A stretch of 64,000 nucleotides of DNA from Nymphaea colorata (taxonomy: Eukaryota > Streptophyta > Magnoliopsida > Nymphaeales > Nymphaeaceae), in NCBI RefSeq assembly GCF_008831285.2, contig NC_045148.1, positions 17,787,002-17,851,001 of the forward strand. Reading direction: 5' to 3'. Shown here piece after piece: positions 11,800 through 22,505 of this stretch. The first letter of the stretch is position 1. Each line of letters opens with the position of its first letter. The position numbers and the translations under genes were made by a program. The notes under the pieces were generated by a model. It was not told where the DNA came from, did not search any database, and was given only the letters and a program-made list of their open reading frames with translations.

Positions 11800-12749
11800 G
11801 CCTTGAAAAGCAACATTGGATTTCAGATTTGGTTTTGGAGTTTTAAGTCAGATTTCAGTTTTCAACAGTGTTTGAATTGATATTAATTTTAAGAGTGGCA
11901 GTTTAGTATTCAGTGTAGCAGATTAGTAGCTTATTTGTGTGCCACAGAGCTAGCACATAGAGCCCTGAGAGCTTTCGGCAGAATTGCATTTGGCTCAAGG
12001 CAATGCTGTTTACTGAGCGCGATCATAGTCCTACCTGATCTAAACAGTCGAATCTGTTGATTTCCCAATGATCTGAGAGTGGATCCTACACGAACGCATT
12101 CATAATCATCCAGGACACAATCTGTCCAATTTTGGTGCGAAACGGAGTTCATTTGAGTCTGCAAAAGTGAAGATTTTACACGTTCAGCCCGCTGACTACA
12201 GATTCTGTGAAAACAGAACCTTCGTCGAATTTCGGCAACCGGCGCTCTCAGATCAGTTGTCAGAAAAGGTCGAGCATTGGCTCACTGGAAGCGCCTATGT
12301 GTTGAGAATCTTAAGTTCAAATTTCAGAATTTTTGGAGTTATAGATCAAAAGTTATGATTTTTTGAGTGGACCCCTGTCGCTGGAGAGTTTCCTGCGCAA
12401 ATGATAACAGACAACGTCTGAATTGAACCTGTCCAGACGTGAATTTCAGAAAAACGAGTGCAGCACTGGAGTGGAGTTAGGAGCTGAAATTGGTAGCGTT
12501 GGATTGCCTATTGAGTCTAGTATTTTACCACCAAATTTCAAGATTTTTGGAGATCTGGTTAGAGAGTTATCGAATTTGCAAGCAGAACCAGTTTTCTGAA
12601 AAATTCCTGCGACCAGTTCAGAGACCACAACACTTGGCATTCTAGTTAGCAGATTTTCTAATCTTTTAGTTGGCTTCAGCAGTATAACAGATTTTGAGTA
12701 GGTTTGCTTCAGAAGTAGGAGTTGTTCTCGTAGTGTTTTGGTAGAGTAA
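11800..12749. other. Untranslated leader of the FHA-carrying element
   Basis: About 950 bp lie between the second primer binding site copy and the first long ORF. Short ORFs on both strands lack recognisable features. I see no gag-like sequence here. Confidence 0.5.
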
Positions 12750-13301
12750 ATGACGGATAAGGGTGCCCGTCTTGAGAATTCAAAGATGGATCTAGTTTTT
12801 AGCACCTACAAGAACGAAGGATTCGTGAAGGATACATTATTGATCCGAGGGGTAGACATGGACCAGGGCCTAAAGAGCGTTTATATCACAAATTTTAGAA
12901 AACCTAGTTGTGATTTGGTCTTCCAACACCCTAGTGTACAAATGTGTCATTTTCGGTTGGCAATCGATAAGGTTGCTCGTAAAATTTGGATCATCAATGA
13001 CACAGACACGGGTAGACTTAGTTTTGCTGGTCATGGGGAGATATTTCAACATTGGGTGCAAATCTATCCTGGAGAAGTCATCAAAGTGGGATCTATGGAC
13101 CATTATTTTATGTTGGCAAAAAGAACCTCTTATTTTGCCACGGAGCAAAGAGAGCTTCACATGGAACCTAGTGAAGAACGAGAAGAAGAAGAGGAAACCT
13201 CCTCTAGGTCTGATGAAGAAGACAGCAGCTCTGAGTCTTCAAACAAAGATAAAGAGAGTTCAGGTTTACAAAGTGAAGCATATACCATTCCTCACAAGTA
13301 G
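12750..13301 (+). CDS. FHA-like domain protein encoded by an LTR element
   Basis: A 183-codon ORF starts ATG at 12750. Residues 41-125 follow the forkhead-associated (FHA) layout. The FRKPSCDLVFQHPSV block corresponds to the GR...cDIvl..psV region, with Arg50 kept and Gly replaced by Phe. QMCHF sits where SRRHa normally is, so the His67 is kept but the phosphate-binding Ser/Arg are changed. INDTDTG matches the DLgSTNGT loop, and YPGEVIKVG matches the vpLxPGDxIxlG strand. The rest, residues 137-172, is an acidic Glu/Asp/Ser tail. FHA domains normally bind phosphothreonine peptides; the altered Ser/Arg pair suggests that binding is weakened or different. The frame closes with TAG at 13299. The following frame, shifted by one base, continues in similar composition, so this is probably the first part of a longer, broken protein. 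The FHA assignment rests on pattern matching by eye. Confidence 0.6.
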   Translation: MTDKGARLENSKMDLVFSTYKNEGFVKDTLLIRGVDMDQGLKSVYITNFRKPSCDLVFQHPSVQMCHFRLAIDKVARKIWIINDTDTGRLSFAGHGEIFQHWVQIYPGEVIKVGSMDHYFMLAKRTSYFATEQRELHMEPSEEREEEEETSSRSDEEDSSSESSNKDKESSGLQSEAYTIPHK

Positions 13302-15158
13302 GCACACCATATAATGAGAAAGACTCGACCAACGTGAAAGAAATGCATCAAACGAGTCATGAGTGGGAGAAGCATAATCAAACACTCAAGGAAATGCTCA
13401 AAGCCTTGACCCCTACTAAGGAAAGAGGAAATCATGTAAAGGCGCAACCACCTCCATGAAAAACGGGCAATGCTCAAACTTACAGGAGGGCCTATTCGAA
13501 CAAAGGTCTCCTTCCAAAGTCCGGACCTTTTCAAGGAGAAATGCACTTGGAACCTTACCATACTACGACTACACGGAACGTCATTTCAACTTCTAAGGTT
13601 GTAGTCCATCCAAAAGGGACTAAACCAAACGTCCAACCAAAGCCAGCAGAGGAAAAGGTTGAGAGAGTGGGCACTATAGAGCCCAAAGTGGATGATGAAG
13701 CATTGTGTCAGGTTCTATCAAAGGGATGTGAAGGAAACGGCAATCTTGACAAATTACATCGTGGTAAGATGACGCACAATACCAAGGACGATGAGTCAAT
13801 AGCATCATGGACCACCCAGGAAATATTGGATGAAATTGATCGCATATGTCAGGATTTCGATCTAAGTGAGGAACCCTCACCTAGTGTGATCCAGTTGGTA
13901 CCACAAGAAGATCGACTTAAGAGTGAAATGCAGGAATCCAGTCCTAAGTCCCCACCAGCCCGAAAACAGGATGAGTTTTTAAGGTGTCAAGCTCTAGCTT
14001 CACCCATGGGAAAGAAGGAAGAACCTTATGAGCTTGAACCCATTGAGAGCATACTTCCAGATGATAAAGTAGAGCTGATTCGTTGTCAACTACAGGAAGA
14101 GCTCATCATCAGTAGCAAAGTGGGCCGTAAAGAGGAATCACTCGATGCTCTAAGTATAGGGTCCAATACCCTTGACACCGTCCAAGATCCGGCGATAAAG
14201 CAAGAATACATGTCCAATGTCTCAGTTACCACAACCCGTCCCTCTTAGAGATATGGCAGAATCTAAGGAGGGTGGTATGGATTCACTTGTTGTCATTCAG
14301 CCCAGGAAAGAACTCCAAATACGGGTGACTCAAGAACTAGTAGATGTGGTACTAGCTCCCAAGAAGGATGAAGCAGAAAAGAGAGAAACATGTGAAGTAT
14401 CTCTCCAATTGCAAACGACAAGAACAATTAAGGTGAAGCAGTTAACCTATGTGAGGAAGAATGCTTTTCCCAACATGCAAAAATGGAGTAGTTCGAAGCA
14501 ATGTGCATTCTCTTCTAGAAGATTGACTAGGCATGGATGTAAGCAGAGGACTAAGCCCCTCAACGTTCAAGAAATGTTAGAAGAAGAGCAGTTGGCTGAG
14601 TGTGATGGAATCCTCCCTGAATCCGAAGAGGATAGTATAAGTAGCTCAGAGGACCTCCATGGATCCACTTCAAAAGGGAGTCCATTCCAAAATAAAGAAA
14701 GGGAAAATCCAGCCAATTACCATAGTGCACGCCAAGTAAACAAAGTGGACCAAGGAGTTATCAGTTCACAAACTAAACCATACAAGTTCAAGGGATCTCC
14801 TCTAGCCACCTTGGAAATGACACAACGGCGGCTTGACCTTCAAAGTGGTGACCATACTACGTCACAAACAAGATCGAAAAGCTTTACCCGGAAAGATGGA
14901 GAGCCTATCAGTTTCCAGACTCTCCAAACTGTACTCGCGAGCTACGTGAAGACTTTGGGTCTCTTATGCCCACATAAACTGGAGTCAGCGGTACTTCATG
15001 ATTCCAAGAAGAGTAGCACAATGAAAGCGCAACAGGCCCTGAGCAGTAAAGGCCGGCAAGTTCTTCGAGCAAAAAGCAGACAATGGCAAGCACATGACCG
15101 TGGGAGAGCCAGTCCACAACTAGAGGACAGTAAAATGGGCAAACAACTGACAAGGTAG
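13280..15158 (+). pseudogene. Continuation of the unfamiliar ORF of the FHA-carrying element
   Basis: After the TAG at 13299 the reading frame that is open lies one base over. It runs from about 13280 to 14248 with one TGA at about 13457 and encodes 13541-14248 as a 235-residue piece. The frame then changes back near 14217-14248 and runs to a TAG at 15156 (313 residues). Beyond that stop the frame still encodes LPRDYGP twice and a basic PKRKRKRES cluster, to about 15350. The product is hydrophilic, rich in Glu, Lys, Ser and Gln. It lacks a zinc knuckle, protease, reverse transcriptase or integrase motif, and I do not recognise a family. It could be a highly diverged gag or a captured host gene. 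The lesions suggest one ancestral protein of roughly 850 residues including the FHA-like N-terminus. Confidence 0.55.
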
Positions 15159-15420
15159 CATAGAGTTTTGATTGGACAGCTACCTCGCGACTATGGCCCA
15201 GGGCAACTGCAAATCAGCCGAGTAGAACAAAGGGAAAGAATGACTCAGGTGATTACTAAGGTCTACACAAGAAGACCAAGAAGATGTTTCCTTTTCCTAA
15301 GAAACTCCTAAGAAGCGTTACCTAGAGATTATGGACCAAAGAGGAAACGAAAAAGAGAGAGTGACTGTGAACAGACCCACCAAAGGAAAGGTTTACTAGG
15401 AGCTTGGGGAGAAGCTCATT

Positions 15421-15436
15421 CTAAGGAGGGTGGATC
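15421..15436 (+). other. Polypurine tract of the FHA-carrying element
   Basis: CTAAGGAGGGTGGATC immediately precedes the right LTR and is the usual plus-strand primer type sequence. Confidence 0.75.
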
Positions 15437-18400
15437 TGATACGGTCAGACCTGCAACACTGCTGAGAGAGGCCATAGATGTGGCCGAGAGCAGTCGTCAT
15501 GGGCAGGGCCAGCCCGTTGTGCAGAGCACTATGGCCGACCAAGGCCAAGTTGACCCGAATGTGGGTCAAGAGGGAGGAGTGGGTGGCACGAACCAGGTCG
15601 GAATCACCTTGGAAGAGGGTAAAGACACACTTAGAGTTGAAGCAGAGGGTGGAGAGGGCGGAGTTGCCAAGGCTCTAAGTGAGGAACCAGAAGAATCAGT
15701 TGGAGATCCAAGTGCGGTACTTGAAGACCAAGGCGGTGGATCTAGTCCCGGTTTAGATCAGGTCCAACCTAGGGTCGAGCCCAAACCGGTCACTTAGGGT
15801 CAGCTTAGGGCAACGCCTAGGCAAGCCGGGATCCAAATCGAAGCCCGAACACATGCGGGCAAGAAGAGGATCCGTTTAGGATTCGAGGCACTAGGCCTCA
15901 AACCTTTTGTTACGCGCATTTTTGCTTTGCTCTTTCCTTTTGCGCCATTTGTTTTTGGATTCAAGTTCTAATCTGGATCAAGTGTTAGATCCGTTTTTTT
16001 TAGTCCAGACTATATATTCTTTGTATTCTTTGGTTTTGGTATGCATTCAAGAATATTGGAATTCATTTGTCAAGTTCCTCTCTCTCTCCTCACGGATCTC
16101 TCTCTCCCTTGCGCTCCTTCTTTCCCCACGGCACCTCTTGTCTTCCTCGTCCCCACATTTGGGTGAAACCGACAGCCATTGCCGATTCCAACCAAGCTTC
16201 CCCAAACCCGAGGGCTTCTTCTTCTCCTTGCTTATTCTCTTTCTCTCTTCTCAAACACTCGCCCAAGGTTCGACGGCTAGAAGATCACCAAGTGCTCCGG
16301 CGAGAAGAGTCTCCTTGCCCACGTTTTTCCCCACTTCAACATCCGGCTGTCGAAGGTGCAATCTTCCTTGAACACAAGGGATGATTAAAGGACAGACCCG
16401 CCCACGGGAGGACCTCATTCCGGCTAGGCAACTAGGCGGTGTAAGGTGTTGACATTGAATCAAATGGCGGAAGGTTACTACAACAACTTTGCTTCGCGAA
16501 TTGTGAAGTTTTGTTGGACTGTTTTGAGGAAAGATTCGGCCTTAGAGACCTGCTCTTTTCCACGGTGTAAACCCGTGAGTTGGGGCTGAATTCGACGGTG
16601 AAAGTTTGCTTCAAACCTGTTTTTACAAGTCACAAGGAATCCTTGAAAAGTCCGTGCTATACCCAAGCTATTTGGAAAAAGTTGCGTAATCCATCATAAA
16701 ACTCTGTTTTAAGCTTCGGTTTAGGCCTGAGATTCTTACCGAAAATCAGTGAGAAAAGTCTTGGAAAAACATTGATTTGGACGGTGGAAAAAGGGAAAAA
16801 GCATTAAAGAATTATCGTCCAAGTAAAAGGAAGAATTTGTCCAAGTTTGAAGCGATTCCGGCTTGAAACGGAATAGTTTTGGGCTTGCCAGAAAACTGAA
16901 ATTCCGGCAGCCGCTGCTCTCTTTCCGGCCAACATTTGGGTGCTCTGGCCAAAGGATCAGATCTCCTACAATCATACAAAATATCAGCCACATTTGGTGA
17001 AGGCGCAAGTGGGAAATCGGGAGGATCTCCTAGACGAGTACACCTAGCCGCCGGTGCATTTGGGATCATTTGGTCAGTCCTACTCTTGAGGTAAGTGAAT
17101 ATTCTCATTTGGACCTTTCGCCACCTACACCCTTCATCCTCGCCACGTGGCGGAAATCTAGTGCATTAGAGCGATCATTTGGAGAGAGCTCGCCCCTTGC
17201 TTCCAAGATCTTAGGAAGTGCTCCACATTTGGTGGGATCGATCCACTTTTGGGAGATCTTTTTGGGATTCCATCGCAAGTTCTTAGGTAGTGGCCTTCAT
17301 TTTAGGATCTAGAAACCCCAAGCCTCGCCACTTGCCCTAGTCCCTTGCTCGTTCACACCCATATCCTGTTCCAAGCCCTTAGGTGTCGCCAATGCCCTAG
17401 CCGATCCACATTTGTTGGCCTTAATCTTAGCCTCTCTTCCAAAAATCGTGGAAGATAGCCTCTACACTCCTAACACATAAACCTACGTTTTAGTTACCCT
17501 AGTCCGGCCGTCATTCTCCTACATTTCTCGCCATCCTTTGCCTTACTCATCTCTAGCCAGCCGCCGCTACCATTTGGTGACTTACCCTTAGCCCATTTCC
17601 ATTCCCATTTCGTGTTTCTGCCCTAGACCTACCCTTCCTAGATTTTAGGAGTTGACTTTTGACCCACGAGTCCACATTTGTTTGAACCTAGACTTCGACC
17701 TTTGAACCTAGCTCACCTAACCTACCTCATGTCCAATTCTCAGCCCAATTCAAGCTTAGTCAATAGTTGACCCACCTTGCCCGAGCCTAGCTTAGATTGT
17801 CCGAGCCAACCTTGATCCACCACATAGGCGGCCACAGTCTTAGCCCCCAAGGCAGCCCGTGAACACTATCACAGCCTTGGACTTCTCGTGGCCGGTGGAT
17901 CCCAGCCAGCAGCCACCTCATTGCTGCCGGCCTTGTGCGCTGCATCAATCCAGCGCGCGGCCAGGTGGGCTGCGCCCGTCGTCCAGCTCCCTACCGCGCT
18001 CAGCCAGGAGGGCCGAGCCTTCGCCTTCAGCAGCGGCCAGGAGGGCCGCCTCGTCTGCCTCTGCCGACGCCTGCCAGCGATCTGTAGCCAGTGCCTGCAG
18101 CCAGCTCCTGCCTGCGTCTTGCAGCCAATCCTTGTCTGCAGTTTAGTCCAGCCCGCCTGCCTTATTGCTGTCGGCTGTCTACACCAGAGTTCAGGCCTTT
18201 GGAGCTAAGGACCGAGTCATCTACAGCAGCCTTTTTGGACCGGGACTTCACCTACCTGGTCGCTGCAATACCCGAGGGTCGGTTATCACCTCGTGGTTGA
18301 TCTTGCTGCTTAGCCAAGCTAGACTTGGCTGGTAACTCCTCTGAACCCCCTATAGCTACGTGGGACGTTGTTTTGCTTTGGTTATTTGTTTTTAGCCCGG

Positions 18401-18802
18401 CCTTTGGCCCTTGTTGCGCATTGAGGTACCTCGGAGGCTCCATGCCGAAGACACGACCTCGTGGCAACTTAGCCTCCTACGGGTGGGTGTGGTTTGCTCG
18501 ATTAGGATTGGTTTGGTGGTTTGCTTGAGTGAGTTGTGAGAGTTTTATTCATTGTATCGTGCGCGCGTTGTACTGGCCTCACATCTCTTAGTAATTTGTA
18601 GTAGGATTGCTTTTTGGGATTGGGTTAACCTCTCTTGTAATCTTTAAACCTATTGGGATTTTTAGTCGGGGTTCATGTCCGACTAGGTAGTGTCATTGTA
18701 CTTGTTTGCTTTAGGTTTAGTCTTAGGTTGCTCCAAGGTGATCTTGGGGGTAGGCGCGACCGTCGGCGTGAAGTTTGGTCGACATCGGGACAGATCTTAC
18801 CA
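15437..18802 (+). repeat. 3' LTR of the FHA-carrying element
   Basis: It is near identical to 8285-11655, with scattered single-base differences and small indels (for example three bases missing around 16684). The first 120 bp carry several differences, while long stretches after that are identical by eye. The high similarity suggests a fairly recent insertion, but divergence was not measured. Confidence 0.9.
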
Positions 18803-19300
18803 GTTTCATAGGGCAGAAGTAGAACCTGTAGAGCCGACCGCCGACATCGGCGGCTGTTGGTTGAATGGCTACAGTCCCCATAGAGTCGTTCCCCTGCGGA
18901 GGTAGCGGCGACGGCAACGGCAATGGGTTTCTCTCCTTAGCCATAGCAGCCCAGTGATTGGGACAAGCAATTCACGTATGGCTAAGGGTACCGATTACAC
19001 AGACGGTAAAACTGAATGTGTCTCACACCATCACAAGACACAAATATTTATACTTAAGGATCCAAAACGGATATGGACCCGTATCGACGCAGGACTCTCC
19101 AGATGGGTAAATCCCAACACGAGTATCAAGATAGCCGTTTCTCTGGGTGTGTGAGAAGATTGAGACTCATTGCTCGAAAAAAAAAAAACCCAAAGCCCCC
19201 TTGTGTAGTCATGGAGCAACATGCCGCAATGGCGAAGCCACATTCTGGCTGGTGTGGGCAATTGCCCACACCAGCCCATGAAATTTGTTTTACTCACATA
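18803..19300. other. Right flank of the FHA-carrying element, with a minus-strand promoter-like motif
   Basis: On the minus strand a TATAAATATTTG word (plus coordinates 19041-19052) lies about 100 bp upstream of an ATG at 18944. That ATG opens a GC-rich frame (MAKERNPLPLPSPLPP...) which runs into the LTR insertion point. The frame does not obviously continue on the other side at 8279 when one target-site copy is removed. It may be the 5' part of an unrecognised gene or of the copia element leader. Confidence 0.3.
19247..19276. repeat. Perfect 30-bp palindrome
   Basis: Fifteen bases starting GGCTGGTGTGGGCAA are followed directly by their exact reverse complement, with no spacer. It could form a cruciform or hairpin, or mark the end of an unrecognised inverted-repeat element. 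Confidence 0.85.
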
Positions 19301-20405
19301 TAAACTTCATTAATTTTCATTTTTCACATATAACTACCCCTTAAAGTTTGAAATTTAATGTAGCATTACCCTTAAGCCAAAAAATTCTCTGTCTGCTACA
19401 ACCACATGGTGCTTACAAGAGATTCATAAAGTACCTTTATTTTCACATTCATGCATTGATATATTTGATTGTTTATATGCATAGGTGCCCCTAACAACAT
19501 TAAAGTTATTAAATTAGTGCTCCTTGGACCAAAATTTATCGTTTTGCCAGTGTCCGACTCCAATCCCTCCAAAGTTATATCGATATAACTTCAAAATAGT
19601 GTTAGATCGATATTGTAATTTAAAAGGTACATCAGGTTAATCCCCTATCATTTTCCTCTGATAAAGAAGCTTGCCAGATATTCAGCATTGTTAGATTAAT
19701 ATGATAATTAATGGAGTAATGTGTTTCTTGAGCATCTTTTGCTTTGGTCCTTGATGGGAGAGAGGAAGATTTTACTTTGAAGGAGAATAGTGGGCTGAGA
19801 AAGGAAGATCCCTTCTCCAATATTGCGATGATACATATTTATATTTATATTGAATTAAAGTTTATAAATAAGTTAGGATGTTCACATTTTGTTCACAATA
19901 TTTATACATGGTGTAATTGAAGAATGCCAGACCACTTAGGTAAGAGACAAAAACCAAACCTCTTAAATTTGTTATAAAAAAATATTTTAAACAAAATGTG
20001 AACATTTAACTTAATATAAACCATGTTTTAATTACAATTATTTTTGCAAAAAGTTGATTTTTCTCAAAACTTTGATCTCATATGAGCGGTTCCTTTTTTT
20101 GTTATTAAAAAAATACTCTTCAAACAAAACTTGACTAACTTAATACATGTTACTCATCAAAAGACTCTTAACATCATATCTATAATAGATTACCAAAAAA
20201 AAAAAGATCACTTCAATATTTAATTTTAATGGGTCCGGTTTCCATCTCTTATTCAAGTAGTACCATATTTGTCAATTCATATATATCCATGTATGTACGT
20301 GTGTGTGTGCCAATGCCATGCTTGGGGCTGTGTGCTATGAGAGGCTGGAAAAGAAATCCACGAAACAATTCCCATTTCCGTCGTGGATGTCTTTTCCAGT
20401 CATGA
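19300..20405. repeat. AT-rich dispersed repeat with internal inverted arms
   Basis: No gene is seen. The stretch at about 19455-19556 (GTGCCCCTAACAACATTAAAGTTATTAAATTAGTGC-like words) resembles 50745-50850. The 'aacatcatatctata...agattac' block at about 20170-20195 resembles 51278-51306, pointing to a dispersed repeat family present twice in this window. Inside, 19868-19892 and about 19991-20014 are inverted copies of a TTAGGATGTTCACATTTTGTT-like arm about 100 bp apart, as in a MITE or fold-back. Confidence 0.45.
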
Positions 20406-20408
20406 ATG

Positions 20409-20429
20409 GATATATATATATATATATAG

Positions 20430-20457
<28 letters not shown>
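20409..20457. repeat. (TA)n microsatellite
   Basis: Two runs of alternating TA, broken once by AGTA, span about 48 bp. Confidence 0.95.
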
Positions 20458-20459
<2 letters not shown>

Positions 20460-20460
<1 letters not shown>

Positions 20461-22106
20461 CAATGCTACGGTGTGTTGAATGGTTAAAATTTAAAAATTT
20501 TGTACTACAAAAAAGTTATTAAATTAATATTAGCCACAGTTTGTGTTGTAATGACAGTTTATTTTGGTTTTAGCACCGATTTATAGTCTTTTTAGCAATT
20601 TTTTTTTTATTTAAGCCATCCGGTCAAGTTACTTTTCATGTGTTCGTTAAAAGGTTGTACCATGAGAGCAGAAGGTGGGCACGTCTCCCTAAAATTTTAA
20701 ACATTTTTCATGAGATCAAAAGCAACCCTAAAGTTTATATAAGTTTTCATGAAGGCTGTTATGATTTTGAATATCTTCTCTCGCCTCATTTTTCATAAAG
20801 TTAATTGCAGAAAGGGGTTCTCTGTACCTTGCATTGCAAAAATTCAGAACTTCACATGCTAATAATTCTCAAAATGGGGTTCAGAGATTTAAAAATTGTG
20901 TTGGCCTCATTTGAAGTCTTACTAGTTCTAGAAAAATGCTTCCCGAGTCCCGACCTGCTTTAAGCAAATTTGGACATGTATGGTTCTTTTAAATTCGAAC
21001 AAAGGGTTTCAATGTCTGTGAAATTCGTTGGCCCCTAAAAAAAATTTGAAAATAGTTTCTAGACCACCTTGTTTTGCAATCTCAAAGACTTTACATGGTT
21101 ATAAACTTTGGAATGAGGTTTCAAATTATGGTGATTCAATTTCACCCTACTTTTTTTCAAAAATTTAACAAAAGGTGGTTTCTAAACCAGATTTATGTAG
21201 AATGAGAAATACAATTTTCGCTATTGGTTCCGAAAATTTACTATATCATGTACATTTATTAGAAATTCCACAAAGTGAGCTTTTGACTAGCTATTTCCAT
21301 TAGAAAATCATTTTTTTAAATGACTTTTTGTACATTTATTAGAAATTCCCCAAAGTGAGCTTTTGACTAGCTATTTCCATGAGAAAATCATTTTTTCATC
21401 ATTTGCAAAAGAAACATTCTAATTCTGAATATTGTAATTGGTCTGGCTTCGAGACCAACTTATTTAAAAAGAAAAAGCATATATTAGTCGTTTTAAACGG
21501 ATTTGCATAAGAATTGGCTTACCTGGAAAATATATGTTTTGGATCTTCTAACAGAATTTGAATTTGGATCCAGCCTGCTTTAAAAATAGGGTGGTCATAG
21601 TTTAAAGATATTTCAATTACTGTCAGTTAACATGGATTTACGTCTAATTTGTTTGTACAATAAATATATATAGTTTACTTGTTGAGAAGATTTGGATATG
21701 GATCCAACATGTTTCCATAACATTTTATATCTTATGAATTAATTTCACATATCTATTTTTTAAAAAAAAAAACAAATAGCACATTAGAAATGGTAAACTA
21801 ATTTTTGGATTTGGATTATTTGAACTACATATGTTTAACTATGTTAATTGGCTAAGGGGATCTGGACCTCGACGTAGTCTGTTTTTTATAATTAAATCAA
21901 ATGGATTTCAATGTACTCTTTCATGTTTCTTTGTAAGTTATTACTTCAAAATAAAAAATAATTTTGAAAATATAAATTATACTTAAAATATATTGGTAAG
22001 TACGGATATGGATCTTATTGGGGTTTGACACTTTAAATGCATCCAATTAATTTGGATCTAATTCAAATTTACATGTTTACATATTGGTTATTGTGCATAC
22101 ATGTAG
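20460..22106. repeat. Diverged tandem repeats left of the large Tat element
   Basis: No gene is seen. A GGATCTGGACC/GGATATGGATCC-like motif recurs near 21543-21560, 21695, 21857 and 22006, at 150-160-bp steps. On the other side of the 17.5-kb insertion it recurs near 39645 and 39780. At 21247-21320 and 21326-21395 a ~70-bp segment is duplicated in tandem with a few differences. These are old and strongly diverged, so repeat unit limits are uncertain. Confidence 0.4.
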
Positions 22107-22351
22107 ATATGTGTTAACACCCCAAATTTTTTCACATTAAAATTGAAGCAATATGAAAATTTTACAAAAGAGTTGTGGAATTTTGCAATTTCAAAGCCAA
22201 TTTCGAACCTAAATGTATTTTGGATTTGAATTATGAATTTAACCCATGGCATGAATCCCAATGCAGGATTACGAGTCCAAATTATGTCCAAATTGTCGTT
22301 TGACATTCAAATTCAATTACACCCAATGCAGGATTACGAGTCTAAACTATG

Positions 22352-22505
22352 TCCAAATTGTCATTTGACATTTAAATTCAATTACAAATGTCATTTGACA
22401 TTCAAATTCAATTACAAATGTCATTTGACATTCAAATTCAATTGGAAATGTCATTTGAAATCCAAATTCAATTGCAAATGTCATTTGAAATCCAAGTCCA
22501 ATTGC
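22352..22505. repeat. 30-bp tandem repeat in the 5' LTR
   Basis: Units beginning CAAATGTCATTTGACATTCA start at 22385, 22415, 22445 and 22475, with a partial earlier unit near 22352. Just before it, a ~65-bp block beginning CCCAATGCAGGATTACGAG is present twice (about 22257 and 22322). The 3' LTR has one copy of that block and fewer 30-bp units. Confidence 0.85.

Larger units (their letters stand above)
8285..18802 (+). mobile_element. Non-autonomous LTR retrotransposon with an FHA-like ORF
   Basis: Two near-identical direct repeats of about 3.37 kb begin TGATACGGTCAGACC and end CTACCA/TTACCA. The five bases before the first (8280-8284, TTTTC) and after the second (18803-18807, GTTTC) match at four of five positions, as expected for an aged target-site duplication. 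A primer binding site complementary to initiator tRNA-Met (11659-11671) follows the left LTR and a purine tract (CTAAGGAGGGTGGA) precedes the right LTR. The 3.8-kb interior has no reverse transcriptase, integrase, protease or zinc knuckle that I can see, so mobilisation would need enzymes from another element. The interior holds an ORF series starting with an FHA-like domain instead of gag-pol. Such structures resemble the LARD class of large retrotransposon derivatives. Confidence 0.85.

Noticed and set aside
20503-20620. CTACAAAAAA word near 20508 as a CACTA end
   Set aside because: The initial CA is missing (GTACTACA), and no inverted partner was seen.
22257-22505. Regular 30-bp repeats that could suggest a CRISPR-like array
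   Set aside because: Units abut directly without unique spacers and lie in an LTR of a plant retrotransposon; it is an ordinary tandem repeat.
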